A stretch of DNA of 62,581 nt, from contig JAFYVL010000067.1 in assembly GCA_017549125.1 (NCBI GenBank), positions 1 to 62,581 of the forward strand. The letters are read 5' to 3'. Within the stretch, counting starts at the first letter, position 1, and each line of letters begins with the position of its first letter. The notes beneath the pieces are model-generated. The model saw only the letters and a program-made list of their open reading frames with translations. It was not told where the DNA came from and did not search any database. Below, piece by piece: positions 30,210 through 38,517 of this stretch. A program made the translations under genes and the position numbers. The stretch is from Oscillospiraceae bacterium (lineage in GTDB: Bacteria > Bacillota > Clostridia > Oscillospirales > Oscillospiraceae).

Positions 30210-31688
30210 ATGATGCTGAAAACATGTTTGGTATTTGAAGATGGCACCCAGATTTCCTCCGGTGTGCAGGCGAATCCTGCCATACGGAAGATCACATTGA
30301 CCCAAAAGGTCAATGCCGGACAGGAACTGACCCTGGGCAGCGTATGCAGTGCTATGTTGGAGGCGGAACTGATCTGCACCGGCAATGGCGGGATTCCTGC
30401 AGCCGGTTCTCAGGTGACCTTGTATCGCAATGATGTGCAGATGGGTGTGTTTATTTTGGAGAAGCCCACCCGTTCGTCGGTCAATGGGGTGCGGCTGACC
30501 GCCTATGATCGGGTAAGTCTATTGGATCAGGATTTGACAAACTGGTTGACAGATCTGGCAGGCTGGCCCTATAGCCTGTATAAATTTGCCTGGATGGTTT
30601 GCGCGCAATGTGGCCTGGAACTGGAAACAGAGAGCCTGCCCAATGGTGAATATGCCATTGAGCAGTTTTCTGCCCAGGGCATCACCGGTCGTCAGCTGCT
30701 CAGTTGGGTAGGTGAAATTGCAGGTCGCTACTGCATTGCTACTCCGGAAGGCAAAATCGCCTTCTGCTGGTACACGCCCGGAACTATAGAGGGCGGCTTC
30801 GTCTATGAACATACCCTCCATTATGAGGATTACAGCGTTGCGCCCATTGATCGTGTGCAGATTTCCCTAACCGGACAGGATGTGGGTGTGATCTACCCGC
30901 CGGATATACAGGGCAATACCTATCGCATCCAAGGCAATTATTTGCTCACAGGACAAACCGGGCTGGAAACGGTGGCACAGACACTGCTTGCCCAACTGCA
31001 AACTCTGGAATATACCCCTTGTCGAGTGACCGTACCGGCCAGTACCGAGGCGCGGCCTGGACAGATTCTGCAGCTTAGTGATCGCCATGGGGGAACGATC
31101 AATATGCTGGTGATGAGCCGTGTCCAATCCGGAGATAAGGAAACTTTGGAATGTACCGGTTCACCCAATCGCCAGAGTGTCAGTGCTGTGAATCAGCAGA
31201 CCTATGAGGCTTTGTCCGGTAGGGTGCTGGAATTGCAGACCCAGGTCAGTGGTTTGACCATTGAAAACCGGGATGCCCAGCGGAATGCGGCCAATATGCA
31301 GTTGACCGTGGAAGGCATCCGCACCCAAGTGCAGCAGCAGGAGCAAAATATCCAGCGACTCACCGGGCTGGAACAAACCGCTGAGCAGTTGCAGCTGTCG
31401 GTGCAGACCATCCAGGAAGAAGGTGTTTCCCGGGTGGTCACGTCCACAGGCTTTGTATTTGATGAAAATGGTCTGACCGTGGAAAAGGACGGTTCTGACC
31501 TGAAAAATCACATCGATCCGTCGGGTATGCAGGTGATCCGTGGCGGTCAGCAGGTGCTGCTTCGTGCGGACATTGAAGGTGTGTTGGCGGCAGATGTGAC
31601 CGTGGACAATTATTTGAATATGGGCAATTATGCCCGTTTTGAAAACTATCCGGGCGGACGAACCGCCTGTTACTATATAGGAGGCTGA
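30210..31688 (+). CDS. Tail hub / phage tail protein
   Basis: About 492 residues. The N-terminal half (about 1-310) has hub-like beta domains (GQELTLGSVCSAMLEAELIC, TAYDRVSLLDQDL, CRVTVPASTEARPGQILQL). Then comes a long coiled coil (about 320-400, Gln-rich) and a C-terminal domain with VVTSTGFVFDENGLTVEK, typical of siphovirus Tal-like proteins that carry receptor-binding parts. ATG 30210 and 30213 are both possible; GAGGTG lies just upstream. Confidence 0.75.
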   Translation: MMLKTCLVFEDGTQISSGVQANPAIRKITLTQKVNAGQELTLGSVCSAMLEAELICTGNGGIPAAGSQVTLYRNDVQMGVFILEKPTRSSVNGVRLTAYDRVSLLDQDLTNWLTDLAGWPYSLYKFAWMVCAQCGLELETESLPNGEYAIEQFSAQGITGRQLLSWVGEIAGRYCIATPEGKIAFCWYTPGTIEGGFVYEHTLHYEDYSVAPIDRVQISLTGQDVGVIYPPDIQGNTYRIQGNYLLTGQTGLETVAQTLLAQLQTLEYTPCRVTVPASTEARPGQILQLSDRHGGTINMLVMSRVQSGDKETLECTGSPNRQSVSAVNQQTYEALSGRVLELQTQVSGLTIENRDAQRNAANMQLTVEGIRTQVQQQEQNIQRLTGLEQTAEQLQLSVQTIQEEGVSRVVTSTGFVFDENGLTVEKDGSDLKNHIDPSGMQVIRGGQQVLLRADIEGVLAADVTVDNYLNMGNYARFENYPGGRTACYYIGG

Positions 31689-31689
31689 T

Positions 31690-33171
31690 ATGGCAAGAAC
31701 AACCCCTGTACATACAGGTTATACCATTATAAACGGCAGCGGTACGGGCATCAACGGTTACCGCATCCAGGTTTGGGCGGAGTATGCCTTTGGCGAGCCG
31801 GATCTGCAGAATAATACGGTTCCGCTTTCTCTGTATTTTTATACAGCCTTGGATCCTGCCTATACTTCTTCTACCCGAGGTACAGGTCTGGATTCCTCTC
31901 TGAAGGTGGGTGCTACCCAAGTTGACAGTGTGAAAAACGGTGCATACGATTTTAGTTCTGCATCCAATCTGCACCTGCTGGGTAGCTACAACCATGATAT
32001 TTCCTACGGATCGGATGGCACAGGCACGGCTGTCATCAGCGGCAGCTTTACAACGGTATCCTCTTACATTTCCGGTGGTTCCATACAGGCCACGTTGACC
32101 TTGCCGCCCATTGCCAGACAATCCTCTCTGGGAGCGACCGATGCATTGATCGGACAAGTTTCTGTGATTGCTCTGTCGGTTCCCAATCCGGCTTATACCC
32201 ACAGCATCGCCTGTACCTTTGGCAGATTGCAGGGCTATATAGACCAGCAGGGTCAATTTGTGGAGGAGGAGACCATTCTGACAGGGCAAAGCTTTTTCTT
32301 TCAGGTGCCTACGACCTTCTACCGACAGATCCCCCGAGCCCAATCGGGTGTGTGTACCCTGACCTGCCGTACCTATCTGGACGGCGAATTGGTGGGTCAG
32401 CCCCAAGAAACCACCTTTACCGCTTCCGTGCATCCGGAATTATGTAAACCTATTCTGAGTGCGGTGTTGGAAGATACCTCTGAATACACCATTGCCTTGA
32501 CAGGTAATCCCAAACGACTGGTGCGCAATGAATCTCTGGTGAAATGTACAGTGTCTGCCACACCCAGGGCAGAAGCCTATCTGACCGGAATTAAGCTCAA
32601 CGGAGTGACCTTGAATAGTCAGGAGGTCATGTTGGGTGCGCCCGGTTACGGCGATATTGTTCTGGAAGCCACCGATAGCCGAGGGTTTGTGACCCGGTAT
32701 GTGGCCAAACCGGAGGGTTGGGTGGAATACCAGCGAGTTACTAATCTGGCTTCTGTGCGACGGGATGCCCCTACATCCGATTCTGCGACCGTCACCCTTA
32801 CGGGCAACTTTTGGAATGAGAATTTCGGCAATGCGGATAATCAGTTATCCCTGCAATACCGTTTGGGACAGGAGGATTGGCAGGATGCGGCGGTGGAATG
32901 GACCTTGGCAGATGGGCGCTATGAAGGTGCTTTCGTGCTGACGGGTTTGGACTACACCCTGTCTCATGCGGTGCAGATACGCGTCAAGGATGTACTGTCT
33001 CAGGCGGATAAGCTGCTGACCGTTCAGCGAGGTATTCCGGTGTTCGATTGGGGAAAAGAGGATTTTTGTTTCAATGTGCCGGTGTCTGCCCCATGTTTGA
33101 ACAGCCCGGAGATTAGGGAAATGATGACGAGAATAAAGAATTTGGAGGAAATCATCAATGGAAGCAATTAA
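31690..33171 (+). CDS. Siphovirus minor structural protein (DUF859-like)
   Basis: The product has 493 residues, GGAGG upstream. Multiple beta-sandwich repeats with Ig-like pattern, and near the C terminus VFDWGKEDFCFNVPVSAP, the sequence block I associate with DUF859 tail fibre/baseplate proteins. Ends in a short helix. Probably decorates the tail tip and binds cell-surface sugars. Confidence 0.8.
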   Translation: MARTTPVHTGYTIINGSGTGINGYRIQVWAEYAFGEPDLQNNTVPLSLYFYTALDPAYTSSTRGTGLDSSLKVGATQVDSVKNGAYDFSSASNLHLLGSYNHDISYGSDGTGTAVISGSFTTVSSYISGGSIQATLTLPPIARQSSLGATDALIGQVSVIALSVPNPAYTHSIACTFGRLQGYIDQQGQFVEEETILTGQSFFFQVPTTFYRQIPRAQSGVCTLTCRTYLDGELVGQPQETTFTASVHPELCKPILSAVLEDTSEYTIALTGNPKRLVRNESLVKCTVSATPRAEAYLTGIKLNGVTLNSQEVMLGAPGYGDIVLEATDSRGFVTRYVAKPEGWVEYQRVTNLASVRRDAPTSDSATVTLTGNFWNENFGNADNQLSLQYRLGQEDWQDAAVEWTLADGRYEGAFVLTGLDYTLSHAVQIRVKDVLSQADKLLTVQRGIPVFDWGKEDFCFNVPVSAPCLNSPEIREMMTRIKNLEEIINGSN

Positions 33172-34018
33172 AATTTTGGTAACCGGAGCGCATGGAGTGG
33201 TGGAAAATGCCCCGGTCATCACCAGCGGTATGGTGGGCTTACCTGTGGAACTGCATTGGGATGAAAGCTGGGATGGCTTGCATAAAACCTTGATCTATAA
33301 GGCCGGCGATATCATTCGGGATCAGATCCTGGAGGCAGGTGGCGCTGTTGTACCCGGGGAATTACTGCAAATTCCCTATAGAACTCTGCAGATCGGTGTT
33401 TATGGCACAGCCCGGGACGGCAGTGTGGTGATCCCGACGGTGTGGGTGCAGGTAGGGCAGATCCGGGAGGGTGTCAATCCTGTGGCAGATCCCGGGACTG
33501 ACCCTGCACTGCCGATTTGGCAGCAGCTTCTGCATCGTATAGAAGCTATGGAGCAACAGAAACAAAAATTGCTCTGGGAGTTTGCTGTACCCGGACGGGG
33601 CAGTACACCCCATGATCTGAGCTGGATGGATAACTATACGTTCCCCTTTGTGGGGGGATCGGGAGAGGATAGACCTTGGAATGATCGCTGGGTGGAGGAT
33701 GGTCAATTACCTGCGGATACGACCATGCGTGAAAAGGCGAATCGACTCTGCGAATTGATTGCGGATAAGAAACCGGCAACCATAGAAATCGAAATCAATG
33801 GCTTGTTTTTCGCACGGGGACAGGTTGTGATGACTTTTATGGAAAATGAGGGTATGACCTATTGGAAATTGACCATAATCAGCGGTAAAATGGGTATCAT
33901 TTCTACCTATCCTACGGGACTGGATATGGTGGAAATTAGCGAATCGGGCATCTCCTTTGGCAGAGAGGTCGAAGCATTTGCCGGTGCCTTGGGCTGGGGT
34001 GTCCGTATTTACGGTTAA
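33158..34018 (+). CDS. Tail-tip protein of unknown role
   Basis: The product has 286 residues and overlaps the previous gene by 14 bp with GGAGG inside it. The N-terminal 100 residues resemble upper baseplate proteins (GLPVELHWDESWDGLHKTLI, QILEAGGAVVPGELLQIPY); the C-terminal half (IEIEINGLFFARGQVVMTF) is a separate beta domain. Function inferred from position between fibre and lysin. Confidence 0.6.
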   Translation: MEAIKILVTGAHGVVENAPVITSGMVGLPVELHWDESWDGLHKTLIYKAGDIIRDQILEAGGAVVPGELLQIPYRTLQIGVYGTARDGSVVIPTVWVQVGQIREGVNPVADPGTDPALPIWQQLLHRIEAMEQQKQKLLWEFAVPGRGSTPHDLSWMDNYTFPFVGGSGEDRPWNDRWVEDGQLPADTTMREKANRLCELIADKKPATIEIEINGLFFARGQVVMTFMENEGMTYWKLTIISGKMGIISTYPTGLDMVEISESGISFGREVEAFAGALGWGVRIYG

Positions 34019-34028
34019 GGAGGTATGT

Positions 34029-34817
34029 ATGTTGACAGCAAAAGAATTGGCCAATGCCGCACGGGAGGTGGCGCAGAATTATAAGACGCTTTATGTGCTG
34101 GGCTGCATTGGCGCACCTATGACCGTGGGCAATCAGAATCGGGCATTGGATGCCCAAAGCTATAACCGTCAAGCCGCCCGTAAGAAAAAGATTCAGGCCG
34201 CAGATGGCAACACCTTTGGTTTTGACTGCGTGTGCATGATTAAATCCATTCTGTGGGGATGGAAGGGCGATTCCCAGAAATCCTATGGCGGCGCAGTATA
34301 TAAGAGCAACGGTGTGCCCGATGTGAATGCCGATGGCATGATTGCCCTGTGTAAAAATGTCTCCAAGGATTTTTCCACCATTCAAATAGGTGAGGCAGTG
34401 TGGATGAAGGGTCATATCGGTGTGTACATCGGCAACGGTCTTGCGGTGGAGTGTACGCCGAAATGGAAAGACGGTGTGCAGGTGACCGCGGTGCATAATA
34501 TTGGCAAGAAGGCAGGTTATAACGGCCGCAGCTGGGTCAAGCACGGTATGCTACCCTGGGTAACTTACGGCAAAGCAAAATTGATGCCTGCCCAAACCCG
34601 GACACCTGGCATAGCCGGTGCATACCGGGTGGATTCTCAGCTCGGTCTGAAACTGCGGACAGGCCCTGCCACTACCTATCCCATTCTGGAGACTATGGGC
34701 AACAACACCAAGGTTCGTTCCTATGGCTATCATACAGGAGATTGGTACTTTGTGGTCAGCGCCACAGGCCAGGAGGGCTTTTGCCATAAAAGCTACCTCC
34801 GGGAGGTGAGGGAATGA
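34029..34817 (+). CDS. Endolysin: NlpC/P60-type amidase with SH3b domain
   Basis: The product has 262 residues. Catalytic Cys in FGFDCVCMIKS (about residue 63), His in MKGHIGVYIGNG (about 129), then linker and an SH3b domain (about 195-260, LKLRTGPATTYPILETMG, GFCHKSYL) that binds the wall. No signal peptide, so it needs the downstream holin to exit. AAGGAGG precedes the start. Presence of an intact lysin shows that particle release remains selected. Confidence 0.88.
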   Translation: MLTAKELANAAREVAQNYKTLYVLGCIGAPMTVGNQNRALDAQSYNRQAARKKKIQAADGNTFGFDCVCMIKSILWGWKGDSQKSYGGAVYKSNGVPDVNADGMIALCKNVSKDFSTIQIGEAVWMKGHIGVYIGNGLAVECTPKWKDGVQVTAVHNIGKKAGYNGRSWVKHGMLPWVTYGKAKLMPAQTRTPGIAGAYRVDSQLGLKLRTGPATTYPILETMGNNTKVRSYGYHTGDWYFVVSATGQEGFCHKSYLREVRE

Positions 34818-35068
34818 GTGAAGCGATCCTGTCGGCCGCCATTACCGGTGGTCTGTCCCTGGCCGGTGTGATCGTCACTTGCTTGGCCACAGCCCGAAAA
34901 AGCGAAAATGCCCTTCGTTTATCCCAGGCGGTGACGGATACCAAGATCGAGGAACTGACCCGGGAGGTTCGGGAGCATAATAATTTTGCTCGCCGTATGC
35001 CTGTGGTGGAGAACCAGATCGACAATATCCAGGAAACCTTGAAGGAACTGAAAGGCTACCATAAGTGA
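34814..35068 (+). CDS. XhlA-like holin partner
   Basis: The product has 84 residues. One N-terminal membrane helix (ITGGLSLAGVIVTCLATA) and a C-terminal coiled coil with ENQIDNIQETLKELKG. This resembles XhlA/hemolysin-type proteins that act with holins. It overlaps the lysin gene by 4 bp. Confidence 0.65.
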   Translation: MSEAILSAAITGGLSLAGVIVTCLATARKSENALRLSQAVTDTKIEELTREVREHNNFARRMPVVENQIDNIQETLKELKGYHK

Positions 35069-35080
35069 TAAGGAGGAAAC

Positions 35081-35257
35081 ATGATCAAAAATAAACTGGC
35101 CGAGCTTTTAAAGGTGAAATCGCTGGTGACCATGACGGTGATGCTGGTATTTCTGATCCTGTCCCTAAAGGGCAGTATCAGCCCTGACCAGGTGATGCTC
35201 ATCATCTCCATGGTGGTGTCCTTCTACTTTGGTACCCAGCACGAGAAGAACGGCTAA
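35081..35257 (+). CDS. Small holin-like membrane protein
   Basis: The product has 58 residues and is the last gene of the operon, with AAGGAGG upstream. Two hydrophobic stretches (VTMTVMLVFLILSL and VMLIISMVVSFYFG) separated by a short KGSISPD turn form a helical hairpin, as in small phage holins. Ends HEKNG. Confidence 0.75.
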   Translation: MIKNKLAELLKVKSLVTMTVMLVFLILSLKGSISPDQVMLIISMVVSFYFGTQHEKNG

Positions 35258-35262
35258 AACAA

Positions 35263-35294
35263 ATTGCCCCGAACTTTGGTTCGGGGCAATCTTT
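35263..35294. terminator. Bidirectional terminator ending the phage-like operon
   Basis: ATTGCCCCGAAC pairs with GTTCGGGGCAAT around TTTG, with A/T runs on both sides; it also serves the converging 35304 gene. Confidence 0.9.
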
Positions 35295-35303
35295 TATGCT
35301 TCA

Positions 35304-35603
35304 TTAAGCTTCGAAATCCTCTTCGGCAGCTACTTCTTCAGCAGCCACTTCCTCAGTGATGTCCTCAACTACGGTCTCGCAGGAGCACTCACAGGGGCAC
35401 TCGGTCTCGCAATCGAACTGGCACTGGCAATCGTCGCAATCATCTGCGCAACCGCAATCGCAGGTCTCACACTCGCAATCGCAATCCTCACGACCCAGCA
35501 GAGCCTTTGCCTTGGCAACGATCTTGTCACCGTAGGTGGCGATCAGGTAAACTACACCGGCCACAGTAGCAATGGCGGCCAGAATCTTCAATACAGCTTT
35601 CAT
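35304..35603 (-). CDS. Membrane-anchored Cys-rich acidic mini-protein
   Basis: The product has 99 residues, start 35603 with GGAGG. One N-terminal membrane helix (KILAAIATVAGVVYLIATYG), a basic stretch, then a segment with 14 Cys in about 35 residues, mostly as CxC or CxxC with Asp/Glu between (CDCECETCDCGC), then a Glu/Ala tail. The pattern is metallothionein-like, so soft-metal binding at the membrane is plausible. Orientation is uncertain; if exported the Cys would meet oxygen-poor gut fluid. Family not recognised. Confidence 0.7.
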   Translation of the reverse strand: MKAVLKILAAIATVAGVVYLIATYGDKIVAKAKALLGREDCDCECETCDCGCADDCDDCQCQFDCETECPCECSCETVVEDITEEVAAEEVAAEEDFEA

Positions 35604-35692
35604 AATAGAAATCCTCCGTTTCATATATTTCTAAGCCAAGTATAACCAATCCCGGGGAAAAAAGCAATAAAAATTTGTAACAAGATTAAAAA

Positions 35693-36448
35693 TTAAATGT
35701 AACCATACAGGCCACGGACAGAGACTTCGCCGCTGGCAATGGTCTGCCGGGAACCGTCGTCCATATCCACCACCAGCGCTCCCTGGTCGGTCACATCCAG
35801 CGCTGTGCCGGTATCACCGGTATCCATGCGTTTAACCCTTTGACCGATGGTCAGACAATCCTGTTTGTAGGCTTCCGGCATGGTGCGGTAGTCCAAATCC
35901 ATCATGGCTTTGGCAAGGGCGGCGGAAACCGGGGCAGGGGATACGGCTTTGCCGGTCATGGCGCTTAAGGAAGTGGCCATATCCGCTACCGGTTGGGGAA
36001 TGTGCAAACAGTTGATACCCACACCCACAATGGCATATTTGGCAATGCCGTTTTCAAATACTAGTTCCGTGAGAATACCGCCCAGCTTTTTGCCCTCATG
36101 CACCAGATCGTTGATCCATTTGACCCGGGGACGGATGCCGATCACCGCCTCCACAGCGTTGCAGGCCGCCACTGCAGCCCAGCAGGTCAGGTGCATCAGC
36201 TCCGTGGGGTCGCATTCCGGACGGAGGATCACGGAAAAGTACAGATTGCCCTCCGGGGAACAGAATTCTCTGCCCAGCCGACCACGACCCTGGCTTTGGC
36301 TGCCGGCAATGACCAGGCTGCCATGGGGCGCACCTTGTAATGCCAGTTCCTTGGCTTTACGGTTGGTGGAGTCCAGGGCAGGGTAGTAATGCAAGCTGTC
36401 CCGGGAAGGACAGCTTGCGTCAAAATAGGATAAAATCAGTTGTTTCAT
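35693..36448 (-). CDS. birA: Biotin--[acetyl-CoA carboxylase] ligase
   Basis: The product has 251 residues. The ligase core shows STNRKAKELA, the ATP/biotin loop SQGRGRLGREF, and PRVKWINDLVHEGKKLGGIL, with the C-terminal SH3-like part at about 205-250. The N-terminal DNA-binding domain of bifunctional BirA is absent, so it attaches biotin but should not repress. ATG 36448 overlaps the upstream stop; TTG 36457 is an alternative. Operon with the 36450 gene. Confidence 0.92.
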   Translation of the reverse strand: MKQLILSYFDASCPSRDSLHYYPALDSTNRKAKELALQGAPHGSLVIAGSQSQGRGRLGREFCSPEGNLYFSVILRPECDPTELMHLTCWAAVAACNAVEAVIGIRPRVKWINDLVHEGKKLGGILTELVFENGIAKYAIVGVGINCLHIPQPVADMATSLSAMTGKAVSPAPVSAALAKAMMDLDYRTMPEAYKQDCLTIGQRVKRMDTGDTGTALDVTDQGALVVDMDDGSRQTIASGEVSVRGLYGYI

Positions 36449-36449
36449 A

Positions 36450-37832
36450 TCAATCAATATCCGGCTCTATCTGAACAGGGGGTTCGTCGAACTGCTCGGG
36501 ACGGCGCAGCAATCGGGTATAATGCTTCACGAAGGCGGCATAGTAGAAACCGTCCACGATACGCTCGTCGGTGGTGATATTCAGATCTACGAATTTACGC
36601 TCCACAATGGTGCCGTCTTCCAGTACATGATTTTCTTTCCGCTTTGCGCCAAAAGCCACAAATACGGGGATGTTACCAAAATCGTACAGGTGGTGGAAGA
36701 TGGGGGGAATACCCAAAGAACCCATGGAGGTGAAATATACAGAAGCGTGGAAGGGGCTCAGCTCCAGCAGGAAGCGGGGCATACAGCCGAAATAATCCAA
36801 CAGCTTCAGCAGCCAGATGGCGAATTTCAGAACCAGGCCGGGGATCATGGAGAACAGGAAAGTGGCGCTGTCTAACTCGGACTCGTCCGTAGATTTCTTC
36901 ACGGACTCCACTTCTTTGAGAACCTTGTGATACACATCCTCAGCGGTATCTCTGGGGCTCAGATGCACCTTGATCACGGAATCCGGAGCGTCGGTGGACA
37001 TTTCCTTCTTCACGGTCATGCAGAAGATAATATCCTCGCCGTGGGTGTATACCTTCTGACCGGACAGGAAACGGTTTACACCGGGATAGGCGGCAATGGC
37101 ACGGCAGTAGCATGCCAGCAACACATGGGTCAGACCGAAGTTGGTCAGACCAGCCTTACGCTTCTGCCGGATGTAACGCTCCACAGCGGAGATCTCCACA
37201 GGCATGTGGATCAGGTTGCAGGACTCATTGCGATGCACCATGAAATAGGGGGAGATCTGCTCCATGGGGGATTGGCTGCGAATACGGCGGCCATCCACAC
37301 GGTCACCCCAGGTGGGATGATATAATCCGTCGGTGCTGCGCTTCAAAGACAGGATCGCCAGGATCACACCCAGAACCATCAACAGATCCGGCAACGCATA
37401 CATGGGATGGCCGCGGTCTAAATACCAAACAGCTGCACCGGGGAATGCGATGATGGGCAGCAACCAGATGGGGTGGCTCTTGCCGCCGATGATCTGGGTA
37501 TAGCTGATGGCCATGAACAGCATGGTGATGCCGTACAGGGCGGTGATCATGGTATCATAATGTACGAACTGATAGGATTCAAACCGGAAACAGAAATAAA
37601 TCGCCATGAACCACACGGCCTTTGCGGATTTATAGAACCGATCCTTTCCGGAAATGAGGGCGATGAGTGCAAACAGCAGGGCGGCTGTAATAGGCAGAAC
37701 GATTTGACTCCACAATCCGACTCCTTCCATGCCGAACAAAATGCGGGTCACTGCCGAACCGACCAAGCTAAGCATCATCAGCCATGTCAGCGGGTTCTTA
37801 AAGCTGATGGAATAATGTTTTCTCTTCTTCAT
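36450..37832 (-). CDS. Membrane protein fused to an E2-acyltransferase-like domain
   Basis: The product has 460 residues. Residues about 15-165 contain five or six membrane helices. Residues about 190-440 resemble the catalytic domain of 2-oxoacid dehydrogenase E2 (CAT-like fold): FGLTHVLLACYCRAIAAYPG, the PHASVYFTSMGSLGIPPIFH-type block, and TTDERIVDGFYYAAF where E2 enzymes have DHRxxDG. The catalytic His is Glu here, and no lipoyl domain is present. It could be an acyltransferase with altered chemistry or a non-catalytic relative. The fusion to a membrane domain is unusual. Confidence 0.75.
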   Translation of the reverse strand: MKKRKHYSISFKNPLTWLMMLSLVGSAVTRILFGMEGVGLWSQIVLPITAALLFALIALISGKDRFYKSAKAVWFMAIYFCFRFESYQFVHYDTMITALYGITMLFMAISYTQIIGGKSHPIWLLPIIAFPGAAVWYLDRGHPMYALPDLLMVLGVILAILSLKRSTDGLYHPTWGDRVDGRRIRSQSPMEQISPYFMVHRNESCNLIHMPVEISAVERYIRQKRKAGLTNFGLTHVLLACYCRAIAAYPGVNRFLSGQKVYTHGEDIIFCMTVKKEMSTDAPDSVIKVHLSPRDTAEDVYHKVLKEVESVKKSTDESELDSATFLFSMIPGLVLKFAIWLLKLLDYFGCMPRFLLELSPFHASVYFTSMGSLGIPPIFHHLYDFGNIPVFVAFGAKRKENHVLEDGTIVERKFVDLNITTDERIVDGFYYAAFVKHYTRLLRRPEQFDEPPVQIEPDID

Positions 37833-37960
37833 AGCAATGCCATTATAACAAACCCAAAGCCATTTGACAAGAAAATTCTATTATGACACGATTCGGCAGG
37901 ATAGGGGCGTGCTTCTGTCAAATGGGCATGAAAAATACCGCCCTTTTGGCGGCATAAAAA

Positions 37961-38010
37961 GAAATAACCCTTGACTGGTAACTGACCACTTTACCGTCAA
38001 GGGTTATTTC
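37961..38010. terminator. Long inverted repeat, terminator-like
   Basis: GAAATAACCCTTGAC (37961-37975) pairs perfectly with GTCAAGGGTTATTTC (37996-38010). It is upstream of the 36450 gene. The gap 37833-38515 contains this stem, the promoter-terminator pair at 38301-38365 and a repeat from 38380; I see no gene. Confidence 0.65.
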
Positions 38011-38300
38011 ATTTCGCTGTTGGGTTCCATATATGGTTAACCTCGCTTTCTACAGTTTTCGACGCATACGTTCCATGACAAAATTGTGAGTGCTTCCGGA
38101 CAATCATTTTCGTTCATCTAACAGGATAAAAACATTATATAAAACGGAAGATATTTTGGAAGCTGCGTCTCAAAGAGTGTTTCTCTTTGTGTCTATATAA
38201 TAACCCGAAAAAACTGCATTTTCAAGATGGAATATTCCATAAAAAACCCAAGGTCAAATCATGCAAAAAGCAGAAAATTCTGTCTCCAAATGAAAAACAT

Positions 38301-38329
38301 TTGACATTGATTCATGGACGTGCTATAGT
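38301..38329 (+). promoter_or_regulatory. Consensus promoter firing into a nearby terminator
   Basis: TTGACA (38301-38306), 17 bp, TATAGT (38324-38329). The only thing downstream within 35 bases is the terminator at 38339. Confidence 0.75.
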
Positions 38330-38338
38330 GAATCTTGT

Positions 38339-38365
38339 GGGGCGCAACAGCGCCCTGCATTTTTT
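38339..38365 (+). terminator. Terminator directly after the 38301 promoter
   Basis: GGGCGC-aaca-GCGCCC followed by TGCATTTTTTC. With a start near 38336 the transcript would be only about 30 nt. Confidence 0.75.
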
Positions 38366-38379
38366 CTAAATTTCGCACT

Positions 38380-38517
38380 AAGGCTCCCCTTGTAGGGGAG
38401 CTGTCGCGAAGCGACTGAGGGGTGTAAATGCCAACATTTATGCGGATTTTAACAACACCCCTCCGCCCCTTCGGGGCACCTCCCCTACAGGGGAGGCAAA
38501 GCGGAAAATTTGAATTT
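38380..38517. repeat. Palindromic GGCTCCCC-type element, long copy 1
   Basis: It runs from AAGGCTCCCCTTGTAGGGG to GGAAAATTTGAATTT. It is almost identical over its full length to 39843-39979, with internal arms TGAGGGGTG and CACCCCTCCGCC and terminal arms AGGCTCCCC / GGGGAGGC. Confidence 0.85.

Larger units (their letters stand above)
21329..35257 (+). mobile_element. Domesticated phage / gene-transfer-agent-like structural cluster
   Basis: About 13.9 kb of co-directional, tightly spaced or overlapping genes: TerS (short), TerL, portal, scaffold, capsid, connectors, tail tube, chaperones, tape measure, distal tail, hub, minor structural proteins, endolysin, XhlA-like protein and holin. There is no integrase, repressor, replication or recombination gene and no att site. 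Flanking genes are host genes with terminators on both sides. A host palindromic repeat sits between scaffold and capsid, suggesting long residence. Confidence 0.8.

Noticed and set aside
21329-35257. Active complete prophage
   Set aside because: No integrase, repressor, replication genes or att repeats are visible, and host genes lie directly on both sides.
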